In this document: piece by piece, positions 29,690 to 37,909 of the stretch
Numbering within the stretch: the stretch's first letter is position 1
Layout of the letters: each line of letters starts with the position of its first letter
Source: Methylophilales bacterium
Lineage (GTDB): Bacteria; Pseudomonadota; Gammaproteobacteria; Burkholderiales; Methylophilaceae
NCBI GenBank assembly: GCA_019823025.1
Contig: CP081940.1
Location: forward strand, 1-64,000
Direction: 5' to 3'
DNA: 64,000 bases
Notes under the pieces: generated by a model
What the model saw: the letters and a program-made list of their open reading frames with translations, nothing else
What the model was told of the DNA's origin: nothing
The model's database searches: none
Position numbers and translations under genes: made by a program

Positions 29690-30277
29690 ATGAAAAGACA
29701 AGAACAAAAATTTTTTTTGAATTTTGAAGAAATATCATCTATTTTAAGCGCCTTTAATGCAAGTATGGTTCATCCAGTCAGAACAGTAAATTCAATTTAT
29801 TTCGATACAGATAATCATAGGTTTTATGATGAAGGTGAAGAGGGGAGCGTTCCAAGAGAAAAATATAGATTTAGGTGGTATGGCAATTCATTAAAAATTG
29901 GAAATAGTGGGCAGGTTGAGATTAAAAAAACATTTGATAACTATAAAACAAAAGAAAGCGTAGGTATTAAATTTAATAATTTTTCAGAAGTTAAATCGGC
30001 AATAAATGCCAAGTGTGAAGATTATTTATATCCTATTTGCCAAGTATCCTATGAAAGACTTTACTATGCTAATAAATCAGGATTGAGGTTCACGTATGAT
30101 TATAATATTCAGTTTAAAAATTTAACCCAAAATAACTTTATAAAATCACAAAATAATATTTTTGAGGTTAAATATGAAAATATTAATGATTCATTATTTT
30201 CATCGCTACTTGGGGACAAGATGACAAGATTCTCAAAGTACAATGAGGCATTGTCTAAACTATTTGAAATATCATAG
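29690..30277 (+). CDS. VTC-domain polyphosphate polymerase, compact form
   Basis: A 195-residue protein built only of the VTC tunnel domain, which in yeast Vtc4 polymerises polyphosphate from ATP. The basic and acidic residues lining the tunnel are recognisable: RQEQKF at the N-terminus, VNSIYFDT, REKYRFRWYG, QVEIKKTF, YERLYYANKSGLRFTYD, FEVKYE and a final RFSKYNEAL. There is no SPX sensor domain, and it is shorter than most bacterial VTC proteins (about 230-260). It begins 5 bp after the CotH-like gene. Activity is likely but inferred. Confidence 0.88.
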   Translation: MKRQEQKFFLNFEEISSILSAFNASMVHPVRTVNSIYFDTDNHRFYDEGEEGSVPREKYRFRWYGNSLKIGNSGQVEIKKTFDNYKTKESVGIKFNNFSEVKSAINAKCEDYLYPICQVSYERLYYANKSGLRFTYDYNIQFKNLTQNNFIKSQNNIFEVKYENINDSLFSSLLGDKMTRFSKYNEALSKLFEIS

Positions 30278-30286
30278 TCAAATTAC

Positions 30287-30886
30287 TTAGTTCTTAAAAT
30301 TTCTTTTCCACTTTAAATGTGCTTTTTCAATAATGCCTTGAGATTCAGACTTATTTAGATATTTTATAAAAACCATTTTCCCCGGCTTCTTATAATTTAG
30401 AAACCAGAGCTTCAAAATTTCTGTAATTGCAGAATGTTCATATAAAAGATCATCAATATTTGCAATGTCCTTGAAGCTTCCCCTCGGATTAATCCCAATT
30501 AGCTTGATATCAGTTTTTTTCTTGTCTTTAAAGTATAGACCGCCAATAATATTTACTGGAGTAGTTGACCCTCTAACAGCGGATGGATCAAGATCAATTA
30601 CGTCAAGCGGGTCCCCATCATCAGCAATTGTCTGAGGAATAAATCCATAATTGCCAGGATAGCTAATAAAATTGATAATCCTTTTACCTTTTTTGTTTTT
30701 TTGAACCTCAAGTTTCCCATTAGTTTTATTAACTTCCCATTTTTCTTTAGTCCCAGCAGGAATTTCTATAAAAAAATTATAATCAGGATTTATAGAATTT
30801 TTATAATCTATCGTATCAATTGGGTTTGAAAAAATACTAAAGGCGGAAAAAACTAAGGAAAGAAATAAGCAGGTACTTTTATACAT
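30287..30886 (-). CDS. Inorganic pyrophosphatase, family I, with signal peptide (periplasmic)
   Basis: A 199-residue family I pyrophosphatase. The active-site set compares well with E. coli Ppa: EKWE (K29, E31), YPGNYGFIP (Y51, Y55), DDGDPLDVIDL (D65, D67, D70), KDKKKTDIKL (D97, D102, K104) and NYKK (Y141, K142). The E. coli R43 position appears to be lysine. Unlike the cytoplasmic enzyme, it opens with a signal sequence (MYKSTCLFLSLVFSAFSIFS), so it should act outside the cytoplasm. It converges on the VTC gene with a 9-bp gap, inside the repeat-flanked cassette. Confidence 0.92.
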   Translation of the reverse strand: MYKSTCLFLSLVFSAFSIFSNPIDTIDYKNSINPDYNFFIEIPAGTKEKWEVNKTNGKLEVQKNKKGKRIINFISYPGNYGFIPQTIADDGDPLDVIDLDPSAVRGSTTPVNIIGGLYFKDKKKTDIKLIGINPRGSFKDIANIDDLLYEHSAITEILKLWFLNYKKPGKMVFIKYLNKSESQGIIEKAHLKWKRNFKN

Positions 30887-31079
30887 AAATATATCTTATA
30901 TAAAAAAACACTTATTTTAAAGAATATAAAAGCTTGATTATTGTTTAATATTATCAGGCAGTAGAGTTTATACTCATATAATGCACTGAGTAATAATCAA
31001 TGTCTGCTAACGATAGTAAAATAAAACGCAAGAACTGATGGTGGGTCTGCAATATAAGATTTAAAAATTGTTGGGCATA

Positions 31080-31103
31080 TAACTACATATATAACTACTT
31101 TGG
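31080..31103 (+). repeat. 24-bp direct repeat, copy B (right end of cassette)
   Basis: An exact copy of the 24-bp sequence at 26384-26407, in the same orientation, 4,696 bp away. Here the tandem character extends further (ATATAACTAC twice, 12 bp apart). It lies in the ~300-bp gap between the pyrophosphatase and the PhyH-like gene, a gap in which I see no gene. Confidence 0.8.
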
Positions 31104-31183
31104 TATTTGCTACCCATACCCCCAATACCTATTTTTGAAATCAATTAATTCACATCTTAAACCTGAATTTATAGATTAGAAAT

Positions 31184-32026
31184 TCAACTTTCAACTTCTA
31201 CGAAAAGTCTGAACTCGAATGAAATTCTGGTAATATCTTTCTCATTATTGACTGCAAGTCCATGAATCAAATGAGAGCTGAAGATTAATATTTCATCATG
31301 CTGAAGAGGTATTTTTATCAGCGATGTATCATCACCCCAAGATTTTATTGAATTAACAGAATAGCGAACTTCATTAACAGTTGCTCCTGCTTTAGTGCGA
31401 AGTATCTTGCTTTCGGGCAACATGTGACTTCGAGGTACTAAAGGAAGAGTATTTTTTTCTGTTACTCCAGACAAAGGAACCCACACATTTATCATCTGTG
31501 GTATTTTTTGGTAATTATCAAAGAATTCATATATATCTTTATGAGCTGTATTAAAATCATTACTTTGAGGTCGATTAATTCTTGCCATCATAAAATGGTC
31601 AGTTCCAAATGTTGGATTTTTAAACGAAAGTTTTGTCTCAAAATATTCACTAAACCTTTGCACGATTTCACTTACATTAATAGACAAATCTTCTGGGAAG
31701 ATTCTTCTCAATCGCTTTATTGTTTCAAAGTGAAGATCATCAGTCACAAATTGATGATATTTTTCAAGTTTAAAATTAGTCAGATCTAATGATGAATCGA
31801 GCGAAGAAAGTGTTTTTCGTAAAATATTTTCTGTGGCACTATGCAGCTTGGCAAAATCAAAAAACAACTGTGCTTTTTCTGTTGTAAAACCCTCATTAAA
31901 CCAATCTTTTTTTTGTGCAAGGTCATTAAAACGTTCACTAAGATTTTCTGCTAGCCCTAGGGAGTATTCATCTGGTTCGATCATTACTTCAATTTCATCA
32001 TTATTAATTTTATAGCTATGCTTCAT
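31184..32026 (-). CDS. PhyH-like Fe(II)/2-oxoglutarate dioxygenase
   Basis: A 280-residue protein with the double-stranded beta-helix fold of phytanoyl-CoA dioxygenases. The metal-binding HxD is in TAHKDIYEF, the distal histidine in SSHLIHGLAVNNE, and the 2-oxoglutarate-binding arginine in TRISFEFR. The preceding LPLVPRSHMLPESK is also typical. The substrate is unknown; in polysaccharide clusters such enzymes often modify sugars or small metabolites. It sits at the left edge of the glycan cluster and faces away from it. Confidence 0.8.
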   Translation of the reverse strand: MKHSYKINNDEIEVMIEPDEYSLGLAENLSERFNDLAQKKDWFNEGFTTEKAQLFFDFAKLHSATENILRKTLSSLDSSLDLTNFKLEKYHQFVTDDLHFETIKRLRRIFPEDLSINVSEIVQRFSEYFETKLSFKNPTFGTDHFMMARINRPQSNDFNTAHKDIYEFFDNYQKIPQMINVWVPLSGVTEKNTLPLVPRSHMLPESKILRTKAGATVNEVRYSVNSIKSWGDDTSLIKIPLQHDEILIFSSHLIHGLAVNNEKDITRISFEFRLFVEVES

Positions 32027-32482
32027 TCTTTCTCCCTTAAGTTAAAGAACTTTTCAACATCCCAATCGTAAGCAAAACCTTTTACTTATTTGAGTAAATC
32101 TATACGTTAATATTTTTAGAATTAACCATCTTATCCATAATTGCTTTTTTTTATTTTTTAATATAATTTCAAGTTACTATCTTTGAAATTTAATCTAACA
32201 TATTAAAGTATTAATTACTTATTACCAATTGTGTTTAAAGTATTAATTTTAGTGACTGCAACTTCATCAACAAATATTTTATATAGATTTTTTTACCTCT
32301 CTAAAATAATACAATCTCTTTGAACGACCACTATCAGTGGTTTTTTGTTTATCAAAGCAGTCACAGATTTGATAAAAATAATCATCCTTATAATTAATCA
32401 ATATTTTTCTGATAATTTTGACTAGGTGAATTCTGTACCGTAGAATCTCTATATAAATTTGCTGGGTATTAGGTGAGAAATA
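32027..32482. other. Intergenic region, no gene seen
   Basis: About 456 bp of AT-rich sequence between divergent genes. A minus-strand reading frame at 32279-32596 overlaps the WbqC gene and resembles nothing. The only clear structure is the terminator-like hairpin at 32327-32346. Confidence 0.6.
32327..32346 (+). terminator. Terminator-like hairpin upstream of the WbqC gene
   Basis: ACCACT-ATC-AGTGGT followed by a T-run is a compact intrinsic terminator on the plus strand. No plus-strand gene precedes it within the gap, and the WbqC ATG is 137 nt downstream, so it may act as a leader attenuator or end an unseen small RNA. Confidence 0.6.
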
Positions 32483-33172
32483 ATGAGAAAAGTAGCCATA
32501 CTGCAATCCAACTACATACCATGGAAGGGCTATTTCGATATAATTGGTCATGTTGATGCTTTTATGTTCCATGATGATATTCAATATACCAAACAAGATT
32601 GGCGAAATAGAAATTTGATTAAAACAGAAAACGGCTTAACTTGGTTAACGGCTCCGGTCTCTTTTAAAAGTGATACCTTAATTTGTGATGTATCTTTGGT
32701 TGCATCAGATTGGCAAAAAAGTCACTTTAATCAGATTTTTGCTTCTTATAATAGAGCGCCATATTTTAAATATCTTCTCCCTTTTTTAGAGCTGATTTAT
32801 TTAAAAAAAAAATGGGTAAATTTATCTGAACTTAACCAATTTATCATAAAAAAAATATGTAAAGATTTTCTAAAAATTAATACAAATTTTCTAGATTCTA
32901 GAAAATTTGTATCGAAAGAAAAGAAAATGGCACGGGTATTAGATCTTTTGAAAAAAGCTGGTGCTACACACTATCTTTCTGGTCCTGCGGCAAAAGATTA
33001 CATAGAAGAAGATGTCTTCCTTAAAGAAGGAATAAAAGTTCAATGGATGGTTTATTCATATATGAAAAAATATACTCAACTATACAATAATTACGAGGAT
33101 AGAGTTTCTATTATTGACTTACTAGTTCATACTGGACCAAACGTAAGGGAATATATGCTCTTCAATAAATAA
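32483..33172 (+). CDS. WbqC family protein
   Basis: A 229-residue member of the WbqC family, found in O-antigen and other surface-sugar clusters. The N-terminal signature is strong: VAILQSNYIPWKGYFDII, FMFHDDIQYTKQDWRNRNLIK. Central FLSKxx-like and GATHYLSGPAAKDYI segments also match. The biochemical role is not settled; a role in sugar amide or amino-sugar modification has been proposed from context. It starts the plus-strand run WbqC, radical SAM, GT2. Confidence 0.88.
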   Translation: MRKVAILQSNYIPWKGYFDIIGHVDAFMFHDDIQYTKQDWRNRNLIKTENGLTWLTAPVSFKSDTLICDVSLVASDWQKSHFNQIFASYNRAPYFKYLLPFLELIYLKKKWVNLSELNQFIIKKICKDFLKINTNFLDSRKFVSKEKKMARVLDLLKKAGATHYLSGPAAKDYIEEDVFLKEGIKVQWMVYSYMKKYTQLYNNYEDRVSIIDLLVHTGPNVREYMLFNK

Positions 33173-33249
33173 AATATAAGGATATAAATTTTTTTTTACA
33201 TTATAATTAAATGTAAAAAATATGCTTAAAAAAATAGGATTTTTAATGA

Positions 33250-34218
33250 ATGAGTGATTATAGTTTTCGAGGGAGGTTAGCTGAAAGTTTCCCTTCACAG
33301 ATACTTATGGATATTACAGAGGTATGTAATCTAGGTTGCACGCATTGCCCTCACCCTGACTTTAAACAATCTCAACATTATACTTCTAGCTACGTGGATC
33401 CCTTGTTAAATAAAAAAATGGTTGATGAAGTTAAGACCCATGGAAAAGGTTTTACTCAATATATACGCTACGCAAGTAACGGAGAGCCTTTAATTCATCC
33501 TAACGCTTTTGATATGATTGATTATGCAGTTGAAAATTCAGGGGTGTTCGTTACCCTAACAACAAACGGAACCATTATGAATGAGAAAAGGATTCAAAAA
33601 TTAATGGATACCGGTTTAAATATGATAGATATAAGTATTGATGCCTTTTTACCTGAAACTTATAAGAATATTCGAGTTGGTGGGAATTTAGAAACAACGA
33701 ATAAAAATGTGGATATCCTTTTAGATTTTATTGCAAAATATAATTACAAAACTAAAGTTGTCGTAAGCTTTGTTGAACAGGCGGAGAATACAAATGAAGT
33801 GGAAGATTTTAGAAATTATTGGAATAAAAGAGGTGCAAGTCAAGTATTAATTAGAGAAATGCATTCATGTTCTGGAGCGAAAAAAGAAATTAAGTTTTTT
33901 GCAAATGGAAAGAAAAAAGAAGATGGAGAAAGAAGACCCTGTGTATATCCATGGGAAAGAATTGTTATAAATGCTAGGGGTGACTTAGCTTTTTGTCCTT
34001 CTGATTGGGTTCACGGATCAGTTATGGCAAATTATGAAAATATCTCAATAAAAGAAATGTGGAACAGTGATTTCTATCGGGAGTTAAGAAATGCTCATTT
34101 GACTAACAACTTTAAAAATCATAGTTTTTGTGGTCAATGCCCAGATTGGAAAACTACTTATTGGCCTGGGACTGATAAAGCATACGCAGACCTAATTACA
34201 AACATTAAGGTTAACTGA
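33250..34218 (+). CDS. Radical SAM/SPASM domain protein
   Basis: A 322-residue radical SAM enzyme. The cluster-binding motif CNLGCTHC (CX3CX2C) is at residues ~27-34. GEPLIHP, TTNGTIM and IDISIDAF mark the radical SAM barrel. The C-terminal SPASM-type region carries more cysteines (RRPCVYPWERIVINARGDLAFCPSD; FCGQCPDWK) likely to hold auxiliary clusters. The substrate is unknown. Such proteins occur in glycan clusters, where they may modify sugars. Position between WbqC and a GT2 gene supports a surface-polymer role. Confidence 0.85.
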   Translation: MSDYSFRGRLAESFPSQILMDITEVCNLGCTHCPHPDFKQSQHYTSSYVDPLLNKKMVDEVKTHGKGFTQYIRYASNGEPLIHPNAFDMIDYAVENSGVFVTLTTNGTIMNEKRIQKLMDTGLNMIDISIDAFLPETYKNIRVGGNLETTNKNVDILLDFIAKYNYKTKVVVSFVEQAENTNEVEDFRNYWNKRGASQVLIREMHSCSGAKKEIKFFANGKKKEDGERRPCVYPWERIVINARGDLAFCPSDWVHGSVMANYENISIKEMWNSDFYRELRNAHLTNNFKNHSFCGQCPDWKTTYWPGTDKAYADLITNIKVN

Positions 34219-34259
34219 TAATAGTGAGATCAAACTCTGTTATTTTATAAGACATTAGT

Positions 34260-35198
34260 ATGAAAAAAATTTTATCAGTAGTTCTTCCAGTTTATAATAA
34301 CGAAACTTCAATTAATCAGTTAGTATCGAAATTATTTTTATTAGAGAAAAAACTTAGTAATTATAGTCTTAATATCATTATGGTTGATGACGGATCTATT
34401 GATTCCTCTTGGGAAAGAATGAATGATATTCATAGAAAATACAAAAATATTAAAATTTTAAAATTAACTCGTAATTTTGGTCAACTTAATGCAATTATAG
34501 CTGGACTTAAATTTTCCAACTACGGATTAGCTGTTGTAATGTCTGCTGACCTTCAAGATCCACCAGAAATCATTAAAAAGCTTGTTGATGAGTATGAAAA
34601 AAAATTTGAAATAGTAATCGCAGCAAGAAGAAAAAGAGATGATGGCTTCTTGACTAATTTTTTCTCTCGCATAGCCTGGAAAGTTCTTAACAAAATTAAT
34701 TCTTTTAAAATCCCCACAGGAGGCTTTGATTATTTCCTTATTTCTGAAAACGTCAAAGAAATTATTAATAAGTCTCATAATAAAGAGGTGTTCATACAAG
34801 GAAAAATTCTAAATACAGGATATTCTTCGTCAATAATATATTATGACAGGCAAAAAAGAGTGCATGGAAAATCTCAAGCAAGTTTTACTAAGAAAATAAA
34901 ATACCTAATCGACGGAGTTTTTGCGTATTCAATTTTACCAATTAAATTTATATCTATATTTTCTATGATATTGTTTTTATTATCATTCATTGCAAGTGTA
35001 TTTTATTTTTCTATTTATTTTATGTTTGATAATTTGATTCCTGGGTGGACAACGATAATAGTAGGTATGTTTTTACTTTTTTCGTTCAATTTCTTAATTC
35101 TTAGTTTTTTGGGAGAGTATTTGTGGAGAATAAACCTAAATACAAATGAAGAAGATACATATGTTATAGAAAAAATAATTGAACCACTAAAAAAATAA
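34260..35198 (+). CDS. GT2 polyprenyl-phosphate glycosyltransferase, GtrB/DPM1-like
   Basis: A 312-residue membrane glycosyltransferase that would load a sugar onto polyprenyl phosphate on the cytoplasmic face. The GT-A domain shows SVVLPVYNNETSINQL, MVDDGSIDSSWE, NFGQLNAIIAG and SADLQDPPE (DxD-like). Two C-terminal membrane helices lie at residues ~225-250 and ~262-285, and the order (GT domain then two helices) matches GtrB and ArnC. A GtrA gene and a large membrane transferase gene lie within 6 kb, completing a Gtr-like set. Confidence 0.88.
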   Translation: MKKILSVVLPVYNNETSINQLVSKLFLLEKKLSNYSLNIIMVDDGSIDSSWERMNDIHRKYKNIKILKLTRNFGQLNAIIAGLKFSNYGLAVVMSADLQDPPEIIKKLVDEYEKKFEIVIAARRKRDDGFLTNFFSRIAWKVLNKINSFKIPTGGFDYFLISENVKEIINKSHNKEVFIQGKILNTGYSSSIIYYDRQKRVHGKSQASFTKKIKYLIDGVFAYSILPIKFISIFSMILFLLSFIASVFYFSIYFMFDNLIPGWTTIIVGMFLLFSFNFLILSFLGEYLWRINLNTNEEDTYVIEKIIEPLKK

Positions 35199-35214
35199 TG
35201 AAATGTATCTCTCT

Positions 35215-36342
35215 TTAAACTGACAAGCTTTTGATTAATAAATTAATTATATTTTCTTGATCAGCATATTTAAGTCCTATATACAATGGAAGCCTAATAA
35301 GAGTGTTTGATGTGTTATTAGTATTTCTCATTTCGCCACTAAACCTACATAAAACTTTACCTGCAGGAGAGGAGTGAAGAGGTTGATAATGTGAAACAAC
35401 TTGAATGTTATTTTGTTTTAAGTAATTAATAGCATTCTCTCTTTTTTTGTAGGATGGAAGTTTTACGTAAAACATATGATAATTTTGTTCACAATAAGCT
35501 GGAATAAAAGGGAGTTGGACTGGATATTTTGATGTTATTTCATCAAATAGTGATTTATAAATAGACCATATTTTTTTCCGTTCTTTTTGAATATCATCAA
35601 ATTTCAGTAGTTGAGCATATAAAAAAGCAGCATTTAGCTCACTAGGTATAAATGAGGAGCCAATGTCTTGCCATGTATATTTATCAACCATACCTCTTAA
35701 AAATTTTGATCTATCTGTTCCTTTTTCTATGATAATTTGTGCTCTGCTAATGAAATTTTTTTCATTAATATTTATTAATCCTCCCTCACCGGAAGTAATA
35801 TTTTTAGTGTCATGAAAGCTAAAAGTTGAAATTTCACCGAAGCTACCTAAAAATTTGTTCTTATATTTTGAACCTAGGGCTTGCGCAGCATCTTCGATTA
35901 GTATCAAATTATATTTTTTGCAAAGTGTTATTATTTTGTCAATATCACATGAGATTCCTGCATAATGAACGACTAAAATAGCTTTTGTTTTTTTTGTAAT
36001 ACTCTCCTCAATCTTGTCTTCATCAATATTTTGCGTATCTGGATTGATATCTACAAAAACAGGGATACACCCCCTGAGAGTAAATGGTGTTGCTGAACCA
36101 ACAAATGTATACGACGGCATAATAATCTCATCACCAGGCACAAAATTTCCTAGTAATGTTGCTACTTCAATTGAAGCGGTACATGAAGTTGTAAGATAAG
36201 AATGAAAATTAAATTTTTTATTAATAAATTTTTCACATTTTTTTGAAAAATAACCACCTCCTGAAATTGAATCCTTCTCGAGAGCATCTTTGATAAATTT
36301 TATTTCTAGATTTGAATAAGATATTTTATTAAAAGGGATCAT
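35215..36342 (-). CDS. wecE: dTDP-4-amino-4,6-dideoxygalactose transaminase
   Basis: A 375-residue DegT/DnrJ-family PLP enzyme. It closely follows WecE/RffA, which makes dTDP-Fuc4N. The Schiff-base lysine is in FHDTKNITSGEGGLI, the PLP-phosphate region in TSCTASIEVATLL, and the WecE-specific segment in EKGTDRSKFLRGMVDKYTWQDIGSSF. No other dTDP-sugar genes (rmlA, rmlB) are in the window, so the precursor must come from elsewhere. It overlaps the upstream methyltransferase gene by one base, so the two are co-translated. Confidence 0.92.
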   Translation of the reverse strand: MIPFNKISYSNLEIKFIKDALEKDSISGGGYFSKKCEKFINKKFNFHSYLTTSCTASIEVATLLGNFVPGDEIIMPSYTFVGSATPFTLRGCIPVFVDINPDTQNIDEDKIEESITKKTKAILVVHYAGISCDIDKIITLCKKYNLILIEDAAQALGSKYKNKFLGSFGEISTFSFHDTKNITSGEGGLININEKNFISRAQIIIEKGTDRSKFLRGMVDKYTWQDIGSSFIPSELNAAFLYAQLLKFDDIQKERKKIWSIYKSLFDEITSKYPVQLPFIPAYCEQNYHMFYVKLPSYKKRENAINYLKQNNIQVVSHYQPLHSSPAGKVLCRFSGEMRNTNNTSNTLIRLPLYIGLKYADQENIINLLIKSLSV

Positions 36343-37169
36343 TATTTATTTGTTGCAATTATTAAAACAGAAGAGCCAAATAATATTTTCTTATTATTAG
36401 ACATAAGTTTTAATTCTTGCTTTTGGAGAAATTTTAAAATAGTTGTAAAAAAATTACTTGGAACATGGTGATTAATTTTATTAGTTGCAGCTTGGGTTTT
36501 AAACTTCAATCTGTATGGAATTGTCCTAAATAACAAAATTGGTATAGTCAAATAAGAAAAGAAGTAAGAGCTAAATTGTATTTTAAATCCAGCATCTTTT
36601 AGCTTTTGTTTTATCTCAATCAGACTATACCTTCTATAGTGCAATGCATGTTCGTCTTCACTGCTCCACAAAAAATTATAAGCAGGAACTGTGATAAAAA
36701 AGGTTGAATTACTACATTTTTTGTTAATATTTTTTAGAAATATATTATCATCCTCAATATGCTCTAATACATCTAGAAGCAAAACATTAATGTCAGCTTT
36801 AATTTTAATGTTGCTATTCGTAATATTTGCATTTACTACTTTTTGTGCACCTCTTTTTTTACTAATAGAGCATGACTTATAACTTGGCTCAATCGACTCA
36901 GTATTATAACCTTTTGAAGATAAAAAAATTGATGTGGTGCCGATGCCTGAACCGATGTCTACAATATCATTCGTGAAGCTATATTTTTGAAGCATTTCAT
37001 AAATTAAGTTTTGCCTATATTCGTACCAAAATGAATTATCGTGAATTTTAATCCAAATATCTTCTTGTTCATTATCTAAAAAAGGGAGATCGTTATGATT
37101 TTTATCGATCATAATCCCATTTGCATCAACTAATTTTTCTTTAAATTTTATTAATATATTTTTACTCAT
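36342..37169 (-). CDS. Class I SAM-dependent methyltransferase
   Basis: A 275-residue Rossmann-fold methyltransferase. Motif I is NDIVDIGSGIGTTSIFL (residues ~67-83), the acidic end of strand 2 is NTESIEPS, and motif IV/post-I is LLLDVLEHIEDDNIF. FITVPAYNFLWSSEDEHALHYRRYSL is the pattern of methyltransferases in polysaccharide clusters. The C-terminal ~75 residues (residues ~205-275) are hydrophobic then basic and may associate with the membrane. It overlaps wecE by one base, suggesting methylation of the amino sugar or its transfer product. Confidence 0.88.
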   Translation of the reverse strand: MSKNILIKFKEKLVDANGIMIDKNHNDLPFLDNEQEDIWIKIHDNSFWYEYRQNLIYEMLQKYSFTNDIVDIGSGIGTTSIFLSSKGYNTESIEPSYKSCSISKKRGAQKVVNANITNSNIKIKADINVLLLDVLEHIEDDNIFLKNINKKCSNSTFFITVPAYNFLWSSEDEHALHYRRYSLIEIKQKLKDAGFKIQFSSYFFSYLTIPILLFRTIPYRLKFKTQAATNKINHHVPSNFFTTILKFLQKQELKLMSNNKKILFGSSVLIIATNK

Positions 37170-37291
37170 TCAATCATTCATTATAATTTGTATATACTTA
37201 TATTTTTTAGTTATTAACCTCTTACGTATGATACTTCAAAAAAATAATAATTAATTTACATATTGAAAATTATAATATTGGTAGCTATTTT

Positions 37292-37669
37292 ATGTTTAAG
37301 TTTTTCGACAAGAAGTTTATTGTTTTTTTAATGGTAGGCATTCTAAATACTTTCTTTGGTTTGGTAATTTTATTTTTTCTTTCACTTACAGATATAGATA
37401 CTTGGTTAGTTCTTTTGATATCTCAGTTAGTAGGATTAGCATTTAATTTTTTCACAACTGGTAACTATGTTTTTAATATTACTAATTTAAAATTGGTACC
37501 CAAATTTTTAGTAGTATCTATTTTCATTTATTTTTTATTTTTATTTTCTATAAATTTAATTCTTCCTTTCGTGAGTAATAGAACTATTGCGATCATAATT
37601 CTTGTAATTCCATTTGCGCTGTTAAATTTTATTATCTATTCTGGTTTTGTATTCAAAAAGAAAAAATAA
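37292..37669 (+). CDS. GtrA family membrane protein
   Basis: A 125-residue protein with four membrane helices (residues ~9-28, 37-57, 71-92, 97-119) and the GtrA pattern: FLMVGILNTFFGLVILFFL, and QLVGLAFNFFTTGNYVF. GtrA proteins are thought to flip polyprenyl-phosphate sugars across the inner membrane. It is the natural partner of the GtrB-like transferase at 34260 and the large membrane transferase at 37910, though each has its own direction here. Confidence 0.85.
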   Translation: MFKFFDKKFIVFLMVGILNTFFGLVILFFLSLTDIDTWLVLLISQLVGLAFNFFTTGNYVFNITNLKLVPKFLVVSIFIYFLFLFSINLILPFVSNRTIAIIILVIPFALLNFIIYSGFVFKKKK

Positions 37670-37909
37670 GGCTTTTAACATTCGAAAGAAAAAAGTATTT
37701 TTGTTATAGCTTGGCTGTATCTATTCCTAGGAAATTTAAGAAACAAGGAGTTGTGTTATTTCTTTTAATTTAATTAAAATTTTTTTTTGATAAATGGCAA
37801 GTATTTTGTTGATTTTTAGATGTATTACTAATCACCTATGGTTTACTTTCGAGGTTATTTTTATTGACAAGATAAATATTTTGTTCCTAAAACAGCGATG
37901 AAGTAAAGG

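Noticed and set aside
32279..32596. Minus-strand reading frame of 105 residues
   Set aside because: It overlaps the WbqC gene start by more than 100 bp and has no recognisable features.
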